DNA from: Priapulus caudatus
Taxonomy: Eukaryota; Priapulida; Priapulimorpha; Priapulimorphida; Priapulidae
DNA: 20,000 nt
Direction: 5' to 3'
Assembly: GCF_000485595.1 (NCBI RefSeq)
Contig: NW_014577573.1
Location: 51,641-71,640, forward strand
Shown: piece after piece, positions 1 to 8,053 of the stretch
Position numbering within the stretch: position 1 is the stretch's first letter
Layout of the letters: each line of letters starts with the position of its first letter
Made by a program: the position numbers and the translations under genes
Notes under the pieces: generated by a model
Database searches by the model: none
What the model was told of the DNA's origin: nothing
Seen by the model: only the letters and a program-made list of their open reading frames with translations

Positions 1-213
1 TTTCATCGAATTTGGCACACAGGGCCGATATAACATGACTTGTGCTGTTTTTAGCCGATTTTCATCGAATTTGGCACACAGGGCCGATATAACATGACTT
101 GTGCTGTTTTTAGCCGATTTTCATCGAATTTGGCACACAGGGCCGATATAACATGACTTGTGCTGTTTTTACCCGATTGTCATGGAATTTGGCACACAGG
201 GCCGATATAACAT
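1..213. repeat. 59-bp tandem repeat (about 3.6 copies)
   Basis: The same sequence recurs with an exact 59-bp step (GCCGAT at about 55, 114 and 173). Each unit contains GGCACACAGGGCCGATATAA and a T-run. The first three units are near-identical. The fourth is diverged and runs into an (AT)n tract at about 217-237. The array is cut by the left window edge, so its true length is unknown. It lies left of the last visible KCTD3 exon, presumably in the next intron. Confidence 0.95.
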
Positions 214-423
214 GTCCTATATATATATATATATATATTTGATGACAATCATAAATTTAAATATAAATTTTAATACAAATATTAAATTTAAATTTAAATT
301 TTTAAATTTAAATTTTATTTCTAAATTTTTTAATTTAAATTTTAATATTAATTTTAATATCAATTTTATTATCAATTTTAATACAAATATAAATTTCATG
401 ACAATCGGGTAAAAAGTGCAGAA
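159..423. repeat. Inverted repeat flanking AT-rich low-complexity DNA
   Basis: A left arm at about 159-190 is repeated in inverted orientation at about 392-423. The core TTTTTACCCGATTGTCATG (166-184) is a perfect reverse complement of 398-416. The left arm is part of the fourth 59-bp unit. The roughly 200 bp between the arms is almost only A and T, dominated by AAATTT strings and itself self-complementary, so the whole block could fold back. No coding potential is evident. Confidence 0.8.
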
Positions 424-660
424 GTTACAGGTTCTAGAATATTTTGACAAAAAATGTTGTTATCATGGCAACGATGACTCCGCCTACACCAAAAACGATT
501 GGCGTCTTCGCTTTACGATAACGCACCTTCATGCGAAATTTGAAGGTGATCCAAGAAGAACTGCAGCCGGTAGAGCGTTCGCAAGGAAATCTCTGCGGCG
601 GCGGCGGCGCGACGATGCCAAACCCATAGTATCCCCACGAACTTCGTTCGGACAATAACA
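424..660. other. CpG-rich block, probably a dispersed repeat, no gene recognised
   Basis: This stretch is much richer in CpG than its surroundings. It carries a short GGC run (about 596-608) and a small hairpin CGAAC-TTC-GTTCG near 637-649. Short open frames exist on both strands but resemble no protein I know, and no splice-bounded exon joins them to the KCTD3 gene. Its patchy composition suggests an inserted dispersed repeat. That is an inference from composition alone. Confidence 0.3.
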
Positions 661-769
661 TAATGAATGTATGACTTATTTGGATGTGGCAATAGACGAG
701 ATATAAATGTAATAATATGTTTTTATGAGAAACTCTTAAAAAACTTTTATTTTCCTATACTGTACTTAC

Positions 770-850
770 CAGGAGGAACTATGTAGCCATGAAACAAGAC
801 ATTCCCACACGATGAGTGATTTAGGTCTTCACATAATCCAAGTCTCTTCA
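770..850 (-). CDS. KCTD3: KCTD3-like exon 6, last exon visible
   Basis: Acceptor CTCTTACAG and donor GTAAGT bound 81 bp. The exon completes Val and reads [10 protein letters not shown], then [16 protein letters not shown], ending in phase 1. Vertebrate KCTD3 has RRL-LCEEL-RSSCGSVLFHGY here. I found no continuation exon between 1 and 769. Confidence 0.93.
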
Positions 851-3800
851 CTGTAAGAGAACATTAATGTATTATACTAGATCCAGACTATATATGCATC
901 ACAAATACATATTAGTACTGTTACTTGCTAATATTATAATAATAAGTATGAGTACGATATCTGTTATTCATATACATAATAAAGTTAATAGTGCTAATTA
1001 ATACTTTCAAGGATTTTTTGAGAAAATATAAACTACCAAAATACAGTAGTGATTTTCTTCACTCTTTATAGTTAAATTGCTATATGATAATCCTATTTTG
1101 CAATTAAGTATTATGTAAATGAACACTTTTGGCTTAAATATTTCCAAAAGCTAGCACTAAATGTCTTTAGAGTTTAGAAGAAGTCAAATCATGCCCATTT
1201 CTTGAATTTTTTTAAAGTGTAAACATTCTTGAATTTGGTAGAGGTTGCATATATTTTTAGTTGTATTACTACTTAGTTTTTGTTCAAAAAATATTTTTTA
1301 GAAATATACTTTCCATAAAAGATTGAATTGGTCAATTCAAGACAGATTGAAATACATTCAGCACACCATGCAGTTTCAAGAACACATCTTCCTCCGATCC
1401 CACAAATATTTACACCTACCAAGTGTGGTGATACCATAGAATTCTGCCTCACTTTTGATCGTCGCCAAATCAAGATTGCTGCAAATAAGCCACAGCTTTT
1501 TTATACACTTTTCAAGCATTTACAGGTTTTGTGCACTCATCATGACTTGGACTTGCAGTAATAAGTATAGCATAGAAAATTCATAGACTGCTACAAAATT
1601 CCAACATAAAGCAATATAATATTCTGGGAACTATGCCAATTATTTTCACTCTCTTTGCATTAAGCTGGTTTTATTCTCTATACTATAAGTGTTTTCCTAT
1701 CCTGAAGTACTCATATATAATATCAACTAAAGCTTATGTTGCACCCATGTTTACACCAATGATCAAAGTTTATTGCATCTTTTAGTAAGAACAGTAGTAC
1801 ATAACGATATCACGATAATTCAACAGTTTATCCTACTCACCTGACATCAAATTGCTTTGTTCTGAGAAAGTTCAATATCACTCCAAATGCACTTGGGTCA
1901 CGATCTATGAATATCTGTGAAAACAATTTTTAAACCAAGTTTATACTATTTACTGTTAAATGAAGCCATTATTTCTTACTACGTGTGAATAATTAATTGA
2001 ACTTACCTAACTGATAATATAAGAAAATTAATCACTAAGAATATTTAAAAACTATAGTATGGTTGTTCCAATAACTAGTTATCACAATACAATTTAACTA
2101 TACATACAGCACCATTTTCATCCTTCAAAGTAGAAATTCTTCCACTAAGCATGCTGTAAGTAACAAAAAACATATATTAACACATGATCATTGTCTGATT
2201 TCCCACAATCAACATTACCTGCAAGCAAAACACAAGATAACTATAAACATATAATCCAATAACATGACTTACTTAACATGATGATGATACCTACAAGACC
2301 AATGATAAGTTGTCTCACAAATTAGGACTTAACACGTTACCTTGTAAAAAATGTGTCTGGAACCCATGTCAACGTCTGACGAGATGTTGAATACCTGTCC
2401 AGTACAACAAAAATATTTTGGTTCAAAATTATCCAGTTTGTGGAATAAACATGTTATGATTCTTGCTAGAATTGCACCTATTAATTATTATAACCTCCTA
2501 TGTCAGTGGTTCTTAACCTGGGTTCGACCGAACCTCAGGGGTTCGGTGAGCCAGTCTCAGGGGTTCGGCAGAGGTCCTCCAAAACGCATTAATATTTTGT
2601 ACAAAATTTTTTTTAGTAAAGTAATTTAAAAAAAAGTATTTGCGAGCATACGTTTTCGAAACTGGTGGACATCAAAACAAAGAAAAGGAGCAGGCTTGCA
2701 TGCGAAAATGATATGAGCCCTTGCCAAAGCAAAGCCACGCATTTCTCAGATCTTTGCCCAAAAACAAGAACAAAAAACGCATTATGATGCAATTCTTCTA
2801 ATTGTGCATTATCTGTGCACTTCATTTTGTGTGCAACTTTTATTATAATTTTTATTTTTTGATCATTCTTTGCACGCTTTCCAAATATAGTCTTGAATGT
2901 TGATGCAATATGTTTTATTTTTGGATTAATTAAAATTGATTTGTTTTTGTCAAATTTGAGGGGTTCGGCGAGTGAGCAGTGGGATTCGTTAGGGTTCGGC
3001 GCCTCTAAAAAGGTTAAGAACCACTGTCCTATGTAGTATCTTGTGTTACCAAAGTTGTGCTCAATTTGACAATTAAGGCCCCTGTCTATTAGTATAGATA
3101 TTCTGTTCATGCAGTTGCCATATTTAAAGATGCAGCAAATACAGATTTACATTTATACGTTGTTATGTGTTACACAGTTCTGTGCATCATTTCATATACT
3201 GCTACATATATCGAAGATAATTATAATGCATTGAGACCTTCAACAAATAAATCTCCACCTGTGCAGAATTCTGTCACAACCAGGCATGACACTGACAGCC
3301 AAGATGTGCAGTGCCAGTGAATTAACATAACTAAGTCAGTAATAGTATGACAGTAAGTGGTAGTAACGCTCATAGGGTCAATGTCCCCCAGGGTACTGCC
3401 GGAACGTACCCTGGGTACGGTCCGGTATACCGGAACGTACCCTGGTAACTATTTGATATGGTTATGGTTAGGGTTAGGGAGTAGGCGTAGGCGACTCCCT
3501 AGACTCGTTAGTGGAGTAGGCGAGGTACTAGCTCCAAGAAACGGTATCGCTAGGGTTAGGATACCGTTTCAAACCGTGGCTGCAGCTAAACACGTAGTTG
3601 CCTTATGTTCCAAGTATCGCCAAAGAACACCACACATGTGATATACCAAATGAATCAGTAAACGTTCACCTTCTTGTAACCATCAGTGCGCTACGATGCG
3701 CTGGGTACTTACGGGGTTACAGCAACTTTTTGTGACGAATGCAACTAAATTTATGAATTTGCCACCATGTTTGCTATCATTCCGACTGTGACTAAAATCC

Positions 3801-4608
3801 GCAATGGATCGAACAAAGGAAATTAAACGATCTGCGGTCGTCATGTAAACCACCCCTACATCCGAGAACATGTCATCTAAGGTTTTTTACAAATGGCCCA
3901 GACATTTCTGAACATCGTTTCACTTGCTTTGGTGTGTAATTGCCTTGAGAGCCATCGTACTATTTCTGTAGTATTTTCTAGCGAGTCTATTCCGTTTCGG
4001 GTTTTCCGTGCCTTGCTAAACATGGCGGTTAAAGCTGATTTGAAAGTTGATATGCTGTGAGAATTAGCAGATTATCCCGTGAATTAAGAGATACATTCTA
4101 GTTTAGAAGCAGGATAACTGTGAGTTAACGTTCATATTTTAAACAAGGCAAGTCAAAGGTGGTAATGGAATAGTTTTATTTGAGATATACAGAGTTATTC
4201 ATCTAGATCTGCAGAGGTGATAGGTTTTTTGTATGGAAGGGTGTCAGGCTGTATAGACAATCCGTCGCACAGCCTGGTCAGGCTAGCGAGGTACGGTCCG
4301 GTATATTACTAGTATTAGATAGTAACATGGTACGTTCCGGCAGTAACCTGGGGGACATAGACCCTCGCAGCGCCGGAGGTAGTAACAAGTAAACACATAA
4401 TGTGTCTTTAAACCAAAGTCCAAGTATTGAGTATAGTCTACTAAAGACGGAGAGCGTGAATTTAATGGGGTCTTCTGTGAAAATAGGAAAGGGTGTGTTT
4501 AATGACAACCCAGTCATGAGACCCAGACAAGTCTAAAAACACCTACCTAGTTCCTCCAACATTGAGATGAATAATGTCTCCTGGGAAGACTGACGGCGCT
4601 GCCGCCAT
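770..4608 (-). CDS. KCTD3: KCTD3/SHKBP1-type BTB (T1) domain protein, 5' part of gene
   Basis: Six coding exons on the minus strand join with consistent phases: 4547-4608, 2341-2394, 2108-2153, 1841-1914, 1420-1478 and 770-850. Together they encode about 125 residues. All five introns are GT-AG. The protein starts MAAAPSVF and reads [10 protein letters not shown], then [52 protein letters not shown] and [11 protein letters not shown]. This is the T1/BTB fold followed by the SSCG-VLFHGY segment specific to KCTD3 and SHKBP1. In that family a WD40-like region of several hundred residues follows, so most of the gene lies beyond the left edge. Vertebrate KCTD3 is reported to bind HCN channels and SHKBP1 the adaptor CIN85. 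Which role applies here cannot be read from sequence. The invertebrate gene may be the common ancestor of both. Confidence 0.93.
1420..1478 (-). CDS. KCTD3: KCTD3-like exon 5
   Basis: Acceptor TTATTTGCAG and donor GTAGGT bound 59 bp. The exon completes Ser and reads [19 protein letters not shown], then one base of the next codon. EAEFYGIT is the family's end-of-BTB helix (vertebrate [11 protein letters not shown]). Open frames on the opposite strand here are shadows. Confidence 0.92.
1841..1914 (-). CDS. KCTD3: KCTD3-like exon 4
   Basis: Acceptor TTCACAG and donor GTGAGT bound 74 bp that read [10 protein letters not shown], then [14 protein letters not shown], and AG of the next codon. IFIDRDP and the FLRTK motif are the conserved core of this BTB subfamily. 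Confidence 0.94.
2108..2153 (-). CDS. KCTD3: KCTD3-like exon 3
   Basis: A 46-bp exon follows acceptor CTTACAG and precedes donor GTATGT. The first base completes a Ser codon, then it reads [15 protein letters not shown] in phase 0. It matches the [13 protein letters not shown] segment of KCTD3/SHKBP1. Confidence 0.92.
2341..2394 (-). CDS. KCTD3: KCTD3-like exon 2
   Basis: Acceptor ...GGACAG precedes G, which completes Arg (AG+G). Then come 17 codons reading [17 protein letters not shown] and AG, with donor GTAACG. The family consensus has FSTSRQTL at this point, so Phe is Tyr here. The hAT element lies only about 110 bp upstream in intron 1. Confidence 0.93.
2504..3026 (+). mobile_element. 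Non-autonomous hAT-type DNA transposon (523 bp)
   Basis: The ends are 16-bp perfect terminal inverted repeats, CAGTGGTTCTTAACCT at 2504-2519 and its reverse complement ending at 3026. The element is flanked by a perfect 8-bp target-site duplication TCCTATGT (2496-2503 and 3027-3034), the length typical of hAT elements. The CAGTGGTTCT terminus is typical of Charlie/Buster-like hATs. GGGGTTCGG motifs recur inside both ends as subterminal repeats. It sits in intron 1 of the KCTD3-like gene. The intact duplication suggests a fairly recent insertion. Confidence 0.93.
2638..2787 (+). pseudogene. hAT transposase C-terminal (hATC dimerisation) remnant
   Basis: Inside the hAT element one plus-strand frame reads [19 protein letters not shown] followed by an acidic-hydrophobic segment, then stops at 2785-2787. 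This matches the end of ZBED5/Buster-like hAT transposases, where CE-GFS-LV-IKTK-R-RL precedes a helix and a terminal SH. Only about 49 codons remain. The catalytic core and BED finger are absent, so the element is a deletion derivative that cannot mobilise itself. Confidence 0.7.
3368..4377. mobile_element. Foldback element copy 1 (about 1.0 kb) with TTAGGG-like tract
   Basis: The left end (about 3371-3415) carries AGGGTC, then ATGTCCCCCAGGGTACTGCC and GGAACGTACC. The right end (about 4330-4366) carries the same sequence inverted. A 9-bp direct repeat GGTAGTAAC flanks it (3359-3367 and 4378-4386), a candidate target duplication, although the termini are offset by about 6 nt. It contains a GGTTAGGG tract (3460-3479) and a perfect 11-bp hairpin (3538-3548/3560-3570) with loop GCTAGGGTTAG. 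Some 680 bp (about 3575-4265) is absent from copy 2 at 5187-5496 and holds only a 62-codon unrecognised minus-strand frame (3683-3871). It lies in KCTD3 intron 1. Confidence 0.7.
4547..4608 (-). CDS. KCTD3: KCTD3-like exon 1 (coding part)
   Basis: The ATG at 4608 has A at -3 and G at +4, a good start context. The exon encodes 20 codons ending [10 protein letters not shown] plus AG of an Arg codon, then donor GTAGGT. LNVGGT is the hallmark opening strand of T1/BTB domains. An Ala-rich start before it resembles the vertebrate paralogues. Neighbouring CpG-rich DNA (about 4590-4790) may be the promoter or 5' UTR. Confidence 0.92.
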
Positions 4609-5177
4609 CGTTCTACAACAGGATAGAACTATTTTGAATAGTTGCGAATCACTTAATAAAGGCCAATATGCAAGGTAACATGCAAGGAGATGACTTCGTT
4701 TCAGACTTCAGTGATTAATGATTTCGCATGAGCGTGCGCCCTCTGTCGTTCACTTTTAGCATTTCCATTCCGCGGCGGAAAACATTTTTAGAGAACGTAC
4801 AAAGTAGATATAAACATAGGAAACTGTTAAACATAAATTATCATAACTTATACAATGCACATAAAGTGAACAAGTTACACTGAGCTTGCTTTATGTAAGA
4901 CGTGTACACATTGTGAAAACACATAATTTACATTACTGATCCTCGTCAGATGGCGCTAAACGTCCCGTGAGGATGTGGCGAAGTCCAATATAATTTTCTT
5001 GTGAGTTTCAGAATTCTTTAATTCTATCTAGTTAATAGTTTTCCTAAGTTCAAAAGTTGGGTAAGACAATTGGCGTGAACACAACAACGGTGATGTGAAT
5101 TAGAGGTAGTAACTAGTATGTTACATCCTGAGCACAGCCTACATAATAAACTACACTTTCTACCTACGGCATAGTAC
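4609..5177. other. Upstream region of the KCTD3-like gene, no further gene seen
   Basis: This is the 5' flank of the minus-strand KCTD3-like gene. The part nearest the gene (to about 4790) is enriched in CpG, including CCGCGGCGG, and likely holds its promoter and 5' UTR. No TATA box position can be justified. The rest is AT-rich with no convincing coding frame. Confidence 0.4.
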
Positions 5178-5186
5178 TGTTCATTG

Positions 5187-5496
5187 TCATAGGGTCTATG
5201 TCCCCCAGGGTACTGCCGGAACGTACCCTGGTCACTATTTGATATGGTTAGGGTTAGGATTAGGGTTAGGGTTAAGGAGTAGACGTAGGCGACTCCCTAG
5301 ACTCGAGTCGTTAGTGGAGTAGGCGAGGTACGGTCCGGCATATTAGATAGTACCAGGTGGCAGGTAGCTCCAAGAAACGGTATTGCTAGGGTTAGATACC
5401 TATTGACGGTGTATTGACGTTAGTCACACAGCCTGGTCGGGTTAAGTACCAGGGTACGCTCCGGCAGTACCCCGGGGGACATCTAGACCCTCTCAG
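5187..5496. mobile_element. Foldback element copy 2 (about 310 bp) with TTAGGG-like tract
   Basis: Arms of about 40 bp at 5189-5230 and 5453-5495 are inverted copies of each other, sharing ATGTCCCCC, GGGTACTGCCGGA and CGTACC. The left two thirds match copy 1 closely, including the GGTTAGGG-like tract (5246-5275), the GACTCCCTAGACTCG segment and AGCTCCAAGAAACGGTAT. The long centre of copy 1 is missing, so one is a deletion or insertion derivative of the other. Imperfect flanks GCATAGTAC (5169-5177) and CCATAGTGC (5497-5505) may be a decayed 9-bp duplication. Confidence 0.75.
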
Positions 5497-5543
5497 CCAT
5501 AGTGCTAGTACTAGTAGTAGTACTAGTAGTTTAGTACAGAAAT

Positions 5544-5592
5544 GGTAGGCGTAAAGCCTAAACTAAAAGGAGTAAAGCCTTACGCCTGTACC
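5544..5592. repeat. Short imperfect inverted repeat
   Basis: GGTAGGCGTAAAGCCT (5544-5559) is nearly reverse-complementary to 5574-5592. It follows a TAGTACTAG low-complexity run (about 5502-5535). It could form a small stem-loop. No function is evident. Confidence 0.6.
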
Positions 5593-5881
5593 ATGGCGTA
5601 GGTAAGGCGTATGGTGTTGTAAAGGTTTCATTCTAGAGTAAAACTAGACAAAATGTTTAACTTAGCATTGGTATGGCATGCACTATGCAGTAACTTCACA
5701 TGTGCAGATATTGAAGAGAGGTTTGGGCCATTTGTTTCTTGTGACAAACAGCTTGGATCTCGTTACCTAAAATCACATCCGCTGCCCTAGCACAATGTCA
5801 ATGATGGTGGAAATTGCCTTAATCGGTACAATTTGTGCATAGGGTGTAGGTTATTTGGTAAAAATAATAAGTTAATCCATT

Positions 5882-6115
5882 TTTAGCTCATCTCACGTAG
5901 TCAGATGCAGCTTGTAGAATCGTATGATCGTCCGTGCGTGCGTCCGTCCGTCAACAGTTGGGCACAACTCTTAACGGCTCGACCTATGCTCTTAATATTC
6001 GGTGTATAGTGTGATGGGCAGGTAACCCATCACCAGTGCAAAATTGGAGGTCACGGGTCAAAGGTCAGATATGAGACATTTTCTGAGGACATGGCCTAAT
6101 GGACAGAGTGCAAAA
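5882..6115. repeat. Dispersed repeat fragment (GTCCGTC-type)
   Basis: The block starts TTAGCTCATCTCACG and runs through CGTGCGTGCGTCCGTCCGTC, then text with GGTCACGGGTCAAAGGTCA. Its right part (about 6037-6115) matches a second copy at about 9585-9660 in this window, with shared TGCAAAA-TGGAGG-CA and GGCC-AAT strings. Repeats with AGCTCATC and GTCCGTC motifs are common in marine invertebrate genomes as I remember them. The class is unknown and no protein is encoded. Confidence 0.5.
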
Positions 6116-6320
6116 CTTTTTTGTTTCAGCGCTGACCTACCATTTTTAGCACTTTATTGAAAGGACCATGAAATGTGCTTGCCACTGACATGCGCAGAGT
6201 AAGTGTCTGATAACCTTTTGACCCTGAAGAGGAGGGTTAAACATGGATTCCTGAACTGCCTCAATGACGTCACAGTGTTGTCATATTCATGGCACATCCA
6301 TAATCTAGAAACCCAATAAG

Positions 6321-6395
6321 CCTGGATAGCCGAACGCGTACAGCACAGGCGTCACGGCTCAAAGGTCGTTGGATCGAATACCATCTGATTTTTTA
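6321..6395 (+). repeat. tRNA-like SINE head with Pol III promoter boxes
   Basis: TAGCCGAACGCG (6327-6338) fits the tRNA A-box TRGCNNARYNGG in 11 of 12 positions. GGATCGAATAC starting at 6371 fits the B-box GGTTCGANTCC in about 9 of 11, at tRNA-like spacing. A T-run (about 6389-6394) follows. The 3' acceptor strand does not pair with the 5' end GCCTGGA, so this is not a functional tRNA gene but looks like a tRNA-derived SINE head. No target duplication was found. Confidence 0.4.
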
Positions 6396-7380
6396 TTATT
6401 TACCTGTTTTCTGTATTTTTCTAACTTTATCCATTTAACTATTTTGTTAATGCAAATATTTATATGATTTATTTGCAACAATTTAATAACAAGAAATAAT
6501 TTTTTTTCAATAGGGTTAGAGGGTTAGGGTCACAATGCACCATAAAACAGGAGTTTCAGGCACGTGATTTGTATCAACCAATTGGATTTTGGAGGTATGC
6601 AGAATGCAGAAAGTTGCTGAAATGATGTGTGTACACGCAACTGCGTGTCTGCATATCTGCGCCTAACAAAGGTGTCACTACGAACGACTTAAATGTTACG
6701 TCTATAACCGTAGCAACAGACCTCAGATGAGCCCAGACGCTCTGCGGCTCTTTTTACCACACTTTTATTCTAACATTGAAGCCATGGTAGTAGGTACTTC
6801 TTTAGGAAATTAAGTTTGTTGGGGGTTAACAAGTGGCATAGTTTATTAGGTAGGTTGTGTGCAGGATACTAACACAATACCCTAAATTACATTGAGCATT
6901 ACACATGTTGGCTGCATATGCATTGGGTAACACGACATAATTTTGATCAAGTCTAGTTTGGGACCCTGGTATATTTAGTTTGCAATTATGGTAAACTAAT
7001 CCGGGGTGCTAAACTAGGATTAGGCTTCATGAAAAAAACAATCCTCCATTGCTTAGTCTTGATTAGATCTGTGCAGAACGACCAGACCTAGTTTCGACTA
7101 TTTAGTACTACATCGTAGAACTACTGTATACTATGCAACACCTAATCAAATTACTAGTATTTATTATCACTGGTATAACACAGGTTATGGTTAGGGTTAG
7201 AGGCTACAGACTATAACTACAATCCGAGCCACAGTGCTGGAAGTCTGGAATAGCACTTCCAATGGTTGTTGTTTTAGATATTGCATTACATACAGTATAC
7301 AAATTGTATACATGTAATAGTATAAATAACTATAGACATGTTTGTGCCTTAATGGCTTAACCCATAGCATTGTCTCTTTT
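6396..7380. other. Intergenic DNA upstream of LYSET, no gene seen
   Basis: AT-rich sequence without a convincing coding frame. It holds TTAGGG-like tracts at 6511-6530 and 7183-7201 that resemble those in the foldback elements, but I could not find matching inverted arms here. The LYSET promoter and any first non-coding exon should lie in this stretch. Confidence 0.4.
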
Positions 7381-7497
7381 TCATTTCTAGATCCAGAAAT
7401 CTGCATACATGTACACGATGCAGTGTAAGACTTGTTCTTGGTCTTGAGTGAGGAGGAATTGTCTTGTGTAATTCCATTGTGGTGGGTGAATGGCATA
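7381..7497 (+). promoter_or_regulatory. LYSET 5' leader: probable splice acceptor and two upstream ORFs
   Basis: A pyrimidine tract ends in TTCATTTCTAG at 7390, a good acceptor, so the coding exon probably begins at 7391 after a 5' UTR intron. In the leader an ATG at 7409 opens a 12-codon frame stopping at 7447. A second ATG at 7490 opens only ATG-GCA-TAA, whose stop overlaps the LYSET ATG by one base (TAATG). Such upstream frames could limit translation or feed it by re-initiation. That is inference. Confidence 0.5.
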
Positions 7498-7917
7498 ATG
7501 CATTTTCGGCAGAGAATTGCTTGGATGATACTTTTATTTTATCTTGCTGCAACTGCCTACATACTGTACTTCATATTTGAAATAAGTGATTCCTATAACA
7601 TATTGGCCTTGGATCACATTGAGAAATTCCACCAAAGTCATGATGCAACATATCTGTGGCCACTGTCCTCTATGTGGCGCCATCTAGCAGACATTCCATT
7701 CCCCCTGTGGTCCATTGTATTTGGAGCATTTTACCTGCAAGTATTTTGCACGATATTTGCATACACCAAGGCTGACCCCAAACTTGTGTTTGTGTGGATG
7801 CTGCCTGTTAGTGTCTACTGGAATTACAAGAGGTGGAGAGATGCACAGAAAGATAATGAATCGGTGACTCTTATCAAAGCAGGTCACAATGGTCACATCA
7901 TCCAATTAGACACATAA
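7498..7917 (+). CDS. LYSET: LYSET (TMEM251), lysosomal enzyme trafficking factor
   Basis: This 139-residue protein is encoded in one exon. LYSET is a Golgi membrane protein that holds the GlcNAc-1-phosphotransferase (GNPTAB) in place, so that lysosomal hydrolases receive mannose-6-phosphate. The match to vertebrate LYSET runs from the start, MHFRQRIAW (vertebrate MNFRQRMGW), through FEISDSYNILALDHI and TKADPK to the C-terminal IIQLDT (vertebrate LQLIDT). Two hydrophobic segments, residues about 8-27 and 67-89, fit its two membrane passes. The ATG at 7498 is chosen because an in-frame TAA lies at 7426-7428 with no ATG between, and because the protein then begins at the conserved FRQR, like the shorter vertebrate form (about 131 residues). 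BLOC1S4 starts 136 bp downstream on the same strand. I saw no AATAAA between them. Confidence 0.94.
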   Translation: MHFRQRIAWMILLFYLAATAYILYFIFEISDSYNILALDHIEKFHQSHDATYLWPLSSMWRHLADIPFPLWSIVFGAFYLQVFCTIFAYTKADPKLVFVWMLPVSVYWNYKRWRDAQKDNESVTLIKAGHNGHIIQLDT

Positions 7918-8053
7918 ACTATAGCTATCTTCGACGAACGACAACTCCGTACATGTGCCTCTGATCATTCGAGGGCCAAATAGTAAGATCACCAGATACT
8001 AAACCGGTGCGCAGACATCTTGACGAGCGGCAAGGATACGCGCTAAGGTAAAT

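Noticed and set aside
158-450. ORFs full of Asn, Ile, Phe and Lys at the left edge.
   Set aside because: They are translations of AT-rich low-complexity DNA within the inverted repeat.
2613-3110. 165-codon minus-strand open frame.
   Set aside because: It runs antisense through the hAT element and past its end. The recognisable transposase remnant is on the plus strand.
3683-3871. 62-codon minus-strand frame inside foldback element copy 1, followed by a GTAAGT-like site.
   Set aside because: No recognisable family and no partner exon. It lies within a repetitive element and is too short to support as a gene.
7432-7497. Extension of LYSET upstream of 7498 from a TTG codon.
   Set aside because: There is no in-frame ATG, a TAA lies at 7426-7428, and conservation starts at the FRQR just after 7498.
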